A DNA stretch of 64,000 bases from Acidomonas methanolica. Lineage in GTDB: Bacteria; Pseudomonadota; Alphaproteobacteria; Acetobacterales; Acetobacteraceae. Below the pieces are notes generated by a model. It was not told where the DNA came from. It worked only from the letters and a program-made list of their open reading frames with translations, and made no database searches. Position numbers and translations under genes: made by a program. Numbering within the stretch: position 1 is the stretch's first letter; each line of letters starts with the position of its first letter. The stretch spans positions 1 to 64,000 of the forward strand of contig NZ_SLZN01000012.1 in the NCBI RefSeq assembly GCF_004346035.1, given 5' to 3'. Shown here piece by piece: positions 60,400-64,000 of the stretch.

Positions 60400-63300
60400 A
60401 TGGATATCGAAGCCTATCTCGCGGAAATTCGCGCGCTTTACGCTAGTGGGCAGTCAACAGAACATAGCTTCCGCCCTGCCTTGGCCAAATTGTTCGCTTC
60501 CATTGACCCCGCGCTGACGGTCATCAATGAACCCAAGCACCTAACCGACGTTGGCGCGCCGGACTTTGTGTTCAGCCGTGGCGATGTTCCCATCGGCTGG
60601 TGCGAGGCGAAGGACATCGGCAAGGACGTGCGGAAATTCGCCGCGACCGATTACAGCAAGGCGCAGAAGGAACGCTACAAGAAAGGCCTGCCTAACCTGA
60701 TCTACACGAACGGGCTGGACTTCGAGTTCATCCGCGACGGCGAATCGGTGGACTTCGTCACCATTGCCGATCCTATCCCGTCGCTGCCCACGCATCCTGC
60801 CAATTTCACCGCGCTGGAAAATAGGCTGAGCGACTTCGCGCACATCACCCCGCTCAGCGTGACGTCATCGGCGAAGCTAGCTACGATGATGGCGGGCAAG
60901 GCGGCAATTATAAAGCACATAATGGGCCGCGCACTAGTGGCGGATATGAAAGCAAAAGAGGCCAGCGGCACCGCAACCGACCTGATCGGTCAGTATGAAG
61001 CGTTTAAGACCAGCCTGATCCACGACATCACCGTGGAGGAATTTGCCGACATCTACGCCGAAACCATTGCCTATGGCCTGTTTGCTGCGCGGCTCCACGA
61101 TGAAACGCCGGACACTTTTACCCGCGCCGAGGCGCTGGACCTGTTGCCTAAGACCAACCCCTTCCTGCGCGAACTGTTCATCTACATCGCCGGACCCAAC
61201 CTAGACGAGCGCCTGCGCCGCGTGATCGATGAACTGTGCCATGTTTTCTGCGCAACCGACATGGACAGGGTGCTGCGCAATTTCGGCAAGATCACCGCGC
61301 GGCAAGACCCGTTCCTGCACTTCTATGAGGACTTTCTGGCCGAATATAACCCCTCCAAGCGCAAGGCGCGCGGTGTGTGGTATACGCCCGAACCCGTAGT
61401 GAATTTCATCGTGCGCGCCGTAGATGAGGTGTTGAAAACCGAATTTAAGCTGGCCGATGGCTTGGCCGATACCAGCAAGATTACCATCGATTGGGATACC
61501 GGCCAAAACCACCCCAAGACCGGCAAGCCAGCCTTGATCAAGAAGCAGGTTCACCGAGTCCAAATTCTGGACCCTGCTACCGGCACTGGCACATTCTTGG
61601 CTGAGGTGGTGAAGCTGGTTTCTGAACGGATCAAGGGCGTCGCCCCCGGCCAGCTATCCGCCTATATCGAACGTGACCTGATCCCGCGCCTGCATGGGTT
61701 CGAGTTGCTGATGGCCAGCTATGCCATGTGCCACATGAAGCTGGACATGATCCTGACACGTCTGGGCTACAAACCATCGGCCCACCCGCCGCGCCTCGGG
61801 ATATATCTCACAAACAGCCTTGAGGAAGGCGAGCGGGTGGAGCAGACCCTGTTCGGTCTCTCCCGCGCCATCGCCAATGAGGCCAAGTCCGCCAGCGACA
61901 TCAAGCGCCAAACCCCTATCATGTGCGTGATCGGCAACCCTCCCTATTCGGGCCATTCGTCGAACAAGTTCGAGAAAGGTAGCTTTTTCGACTGCTTGAT
62001 GAATGACTATAAGAAGGAGCCTGGCGGTCAGGAAAATCTACAAGAGCGCAACGGCAAGTGGATCAATGACGACTACGTGAAATTCATTCGTTTTTCTGAA
62101 CACATGATCGAGAAGAATGGCGAAGGTGTTTTGGGGTTCGTCACCAATCACGGCTATTTGGACAACCCCACTTTTCGTGGAATGCGCTGGCGATTGATGC
62201 AAAGTTTCGACCGCATCTACGTGCTCGACTTGCATGGAAATACTAAGAAGAGGGAGGTTTGCCCGGACGGCTCGCCAGATAAGAATGTATTCGACATCAT
62301 GCAGGGCGTGGCCATCATTGTGGCGGTTAAACATCGGCGCGCTGGCAAGGCGGCAAAGCCGCTAGCCGAAGTCCGTCATGCTGATATCTGGGGCACTCGT
62401 GATGCGAAAAATAATACGTTGTCGTCCAATTCTCTGGGCGGCGTCGAATGGCATTTGGTGCCACCCAAGCACCCGCAATTCTATTTCGCTGCCAAGGATT
62501 TTGATCTCGAGGCACATTATGATTGTGGCTTCTCTATCATTGATTTAATGCCGGTTCGAGTTTTGGGCTTTCAAACGCATCGCGACGCCTTTGCCGTAGC
62601 GGAAACACGTCAGGCCTTGATGGAGCGACTAACCGCGCTCCGCGATGCCTCGCTGCCAGACACCGACATCAAAGCTCGTTGGGCTTTGCGTGATAATCGC
62701 GATTGGCAGTTAGCGCCCCAACGGAAAAAACTGGCCGAAAACCCAAACTGGCAGGCCGCTGTCACTGAATGTCTCTACCGGCCATTCGATCTCCGGTTTT
62801 GCCATCTTGGGTACGAGACAATGGACTATCCTCGGACCGAGATAGTTCAGCATGCACTGCACAGGAATAATATCTCCCTGCTGCTTCCGAGGCAGTTATC
62901 CCTCTCAGGATTCCAACATGTTTTGGCAGCGGACTTCCCGGCGGAAAGTTGTGCAGTTTCATCTAAGACCAAAGAGCAGAATCAGGTCTTTCCCCTCTAC
63001 CTTTACCCCGAAGCAGGCACCCTGGATCAGTCAATTCGGATCAATTTCGACGCCAAGCTTTACGCGCAAATCTGTGATACGGCTGGTCTCACCGGCTCAT
63101 TGACCTCACCCAATGGCACCGATGCTTTCCGCGTTGCCACCGGAGATGCCCGCCCCGATGAGGTCAAGGTGTTCGACTACATCTATGGCGTTCTGCACAG
63201 TCCTGCCTATCGGGTGACTTACGCCGAATTTCTAAAAATCGACTTCCCCCGCATCCCCTTCCCGGTCAACTCCGAGAGCTTCCGCGCGATCAGTGAACGG

Positions 63301-63624
63301 GGTGAATCCCTGCGCCGTCTTCACCTGATGGAAGCCGCTGCCATCGGCGAAACCCCTTATCCGTTCCACGGTGACGGCGAAAGCACAGTGGACAAGCCCC
63401 ACTTCGATGGAGGCCGCGTTTGGATCAACGCGTTGCAATATTTCGATAGCGTGCCCGCGATTGCGTGGGAGTTTCACATCGGCGGCTATCAGCCCGCGCA
63501 AAAATGGCTAAAAGACCGAAAGGGTCGCGCCCTGACCTATGACGACATCCGCCACTACCAGCGTATTATCGAGATCCTAGTCAAAACCGACCGAATAATG
63601 CGCACCTTCGACCAGAAAATCTAA
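60400..63624 (+). CDS. Single-chain restriction-modification enzyme, type ISP/IIG-like
   Basis: 1074 residues from ATG 60400 (an in-frame ATG at 60382 is possible). Residues 30-110 hold a PD-(D/E)xK-like nuclease pattern: GAPDFVF, then GWCEAKDIGKD. A helical region follows, then the N6-adenine methylase with motif I LDPATGTGTFLAEVV near 390 and catalytic motif IV GNPPYSGHS near 510. The C-terminal 450 residues resemble the type ISP C-terminal (target-recognition) part, with YGVLHSPAYR and FPRIPFP blocks. The SF2 helicase of true type ISP enzymes is absent, so it may act as a type IIG-like enzyme. It lies directly after a truncated GNAT gene. Confidence 0.85.
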   Translation: MDIEAYLAEIRALYASGQSTEHSFRPALAKLFASIDPALTVINEPKHLTDVGAPDFVFSRGDVPIGWCEAKDIGKDVRKFAATDYSKAQKERYKKGLPNLIYTNGLDFEFIRDGESVDFVTIADPIPSLPTHPANFTALENRLSDFAHITPLSVTSSAKLATMMAGKAAIIKHIMGRALVADMKAKEASGTATDLIGQYEAFKTSLIHDITVEEFADIYAETIAYGLFAARLHDETPDTFTRAEALDLLPKTNPFLRELFIYIAGPNLDERLRRVIDELCHVFCATDMDRVLRNFGKITARQDPFLHFYEDFLAEYNPSKRKARGVWYTPEPVVNFIVRAVDEVLKTEFKLADGLADTSKITIDWDTGQNHPKTGKPALIKKQVHRVQILDPATGTGTFLAEVVKLVSERIKGVAPGQLSAYIERDLIPRLHGFELLMASYAMCHMKLDMILTRLGYKPSAHPPRLGIYLTNSLEEGERVEQTLFGLSRAIANEAKSASDIKRQTPIMCVIGNPPYSGHSSNKFEKGSFFDCLMNDYKKEPGGQENLQERNGKWINDDYVKFIRFSEHMIEKNGEGVLGFVTNHGYLDNPTFRGMRWRLMQSFDRIYVLDLHGNTKKREVCPDGSPDKNVFDIMQGVAIIVAVKHRRAGKAAKPLAEVRHADIWGTRDAKNNTLSSNSLGGVEWHLVPPKHPQFYFAAKDFDLEAHYDCGFSIIDLMPVRVLGFQTHRDAFAVAETRQALMERLTALRDASLPDTDIKARWALRDNRDWQLAPQRKKLAENPNWQAAVTECLYRPFDLRFCHLGYETMDYPRTEIVQHALHRNNISLLLPRQLSLSGFQHVLAADFPAESCAVSSKTKEQNQVFPLYLYPEAGTLDQSIRINFDAKLYAQICDTAGLTGSLTSPNGTDAFRVATGDARPDEVKVFDYIYGVLHSPAYRVTYAEFLKIDFPRIPFPVNSESFRAISERGESLRRLHLMEAAAIGETPYPFHGDGESTVDKPHFDGGRVWINALQYFDSVPAIAWEFHIGGYQPAQKWLKDRKGRALTYDDIRHYQRIIEILVKTDRIMRTFDQKI

Positions 63625-64000
63625 CGCATTTAGTTATACTGATGTAAACTGTCGTGGCAAAGAATGTGCGTGCCAATCAGATCAACATCGGCCATTGACC
63701 AAGCATCTCTCTGGGGTGGAAGCGGCAGCTCTCGCCAAAAGTCGTTATGCGCGTAGCGAGTTGGGAACGACGGCTTCGTCCCAAACTCAATCTATCACGC
63801 TTCGCTTAGCAATGTCCGCTTTCGGGCAACCACCATCACCACTTCGATGTCTAATAGGTAGCCGCAAGCGGACACAGCTTCGAATAAATAAATCCTTCAT
63901 TCCACGAAGGGCTGAACTCAATGATTGCAGTTGGGGATCAGGCGCATGCGGAAAAAAGTTCATCGAAACAGTCTATTAAGCACGCTTTATTCTTGTCTTG
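63625..64000. other. Gene-poor right end with a 9-bp dyad
   Basis: I see no convincing gene in these 376 bases. A 94-codon plus-strand frame (63695-63979) has no ribosome-binding site or recognisable content. TGTCCGCTT (63813-63821) and AAGCGGACA (63866-63874) form a perfect inverted pair with 44 bases between. GC is lower than in the restriction gene. This may be decayed mobile-element DNA. Confidence 0.4.

Noticed and set aside
63695-63979. 94-codon plus-strand frame at the right end
   Set aside because: No ribosome-binding site, odd composition and no recognisable motif.
1-64000. CRISPR arrays, rRNA genes, insertion sequences with intact transposase
   Set aside because: No regularly spaced repeats, no rRNA-like sequence and no transposase motifs were found on reading.

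Overview
The window looks like alphaproteobacterial DNA, most likely from an acetic-acid-bacterium-type lineage (Acetobacteraceae). This is an inference from high GC, codon use and the gene families present; no rRNA or tRNA gene is visible to prove it. It holds (a) a potassium-homeostasis block, (b) most or all of a large Trb-type integrative/conjugative element (ICE, or an integrated plasmid with the same backbone), and (c) an accessory block for detoxification, efflux and restriction.

Region 1 (1-13.5 kb). The first 0.95 kb is the 3' end of a DUF3363-type relaxase followed directly by a CopG-like gene. This is a remnant of a second, divergent transfer module whose coupling-protein gene is missing. 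A leftward group follows: psiE-like, kup and an outer-membrane porin. Divergent from it is a complete kdp operon: a 27-codon small ORF, kdpF, kdpA, kdpB, kdpC, kdpD and kdpE. Kup, Kdp and the KdpDE two-component system together give high-affinity, regulated K+ uptake.

Region 2 (13.6-48.0 kb). A large serine recombinase and a 62-aa companion mark one end of the element. Next come a RecD2-like helicase, an OLD-family ATPase/TOPRIM nuclease, a UPF1-like SF1 helicase and a DPPY DNA methyltransferase. This nuclease/helicase group may be a defence or DNA-processing cassette. The maintenance genes are DUF736, an XRE regulator, a frameshifted DUF6499/DUF2285 gene, an excisionase-like HTH protein, RepA and DUF2840. 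They are followed by a C5 cytosine methyltransferase carrying two compensating frameshifts. The transfer genes are a TraF peptidase, DUF736, a lytic transglycosylase, a DUF3363 relaxase, TraG, a CopG-like protein, TrbB-C-D-E-J-L-F-G-I and DUF2274. A highly structured non-coding segment just upstream of the relaxase is the best oriT candidate. A flavin reductase and a Phd/PemK toxin-antitoxin pair sit as cargo between relaxase and TraG.

Region 3 (48.0-60.2 kb). A LysR regulator, a tripartite efflux operon (HlyD, 14-TM MFS, NodT-type outer-membrane factor), a carboxymuconolactone-decarboxylase-like protein, TetR and a GlcG/HbpS-like protein come first. They are followed by a second LysR, a DJ-1/PfpI protein, an SDR, an aldo/keto reductase, a glutathione S-transferase and a second TetR. 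The set reads as an electrophile/aromatic-compound resistance island. Two TetR-type operator families can be read directly from the DNA; one of them recurs three times and links the efflux operon to the GlcG-like gene.

Region 4 (60.2-64 kb). A GNAT gene is cut after about 40 codons, and a single-chain restriction-modification enzyme (PD-(D/E)xK-like N-terminus plus N6-adenine methylase, type ISP/IIG-like) follows. The last 0.37 kb has no convincing gene.

No rRNA, tRNA, CRISPR array or intact transposase was found. All family assignments come from reading motifs and gene order, not from database searches.
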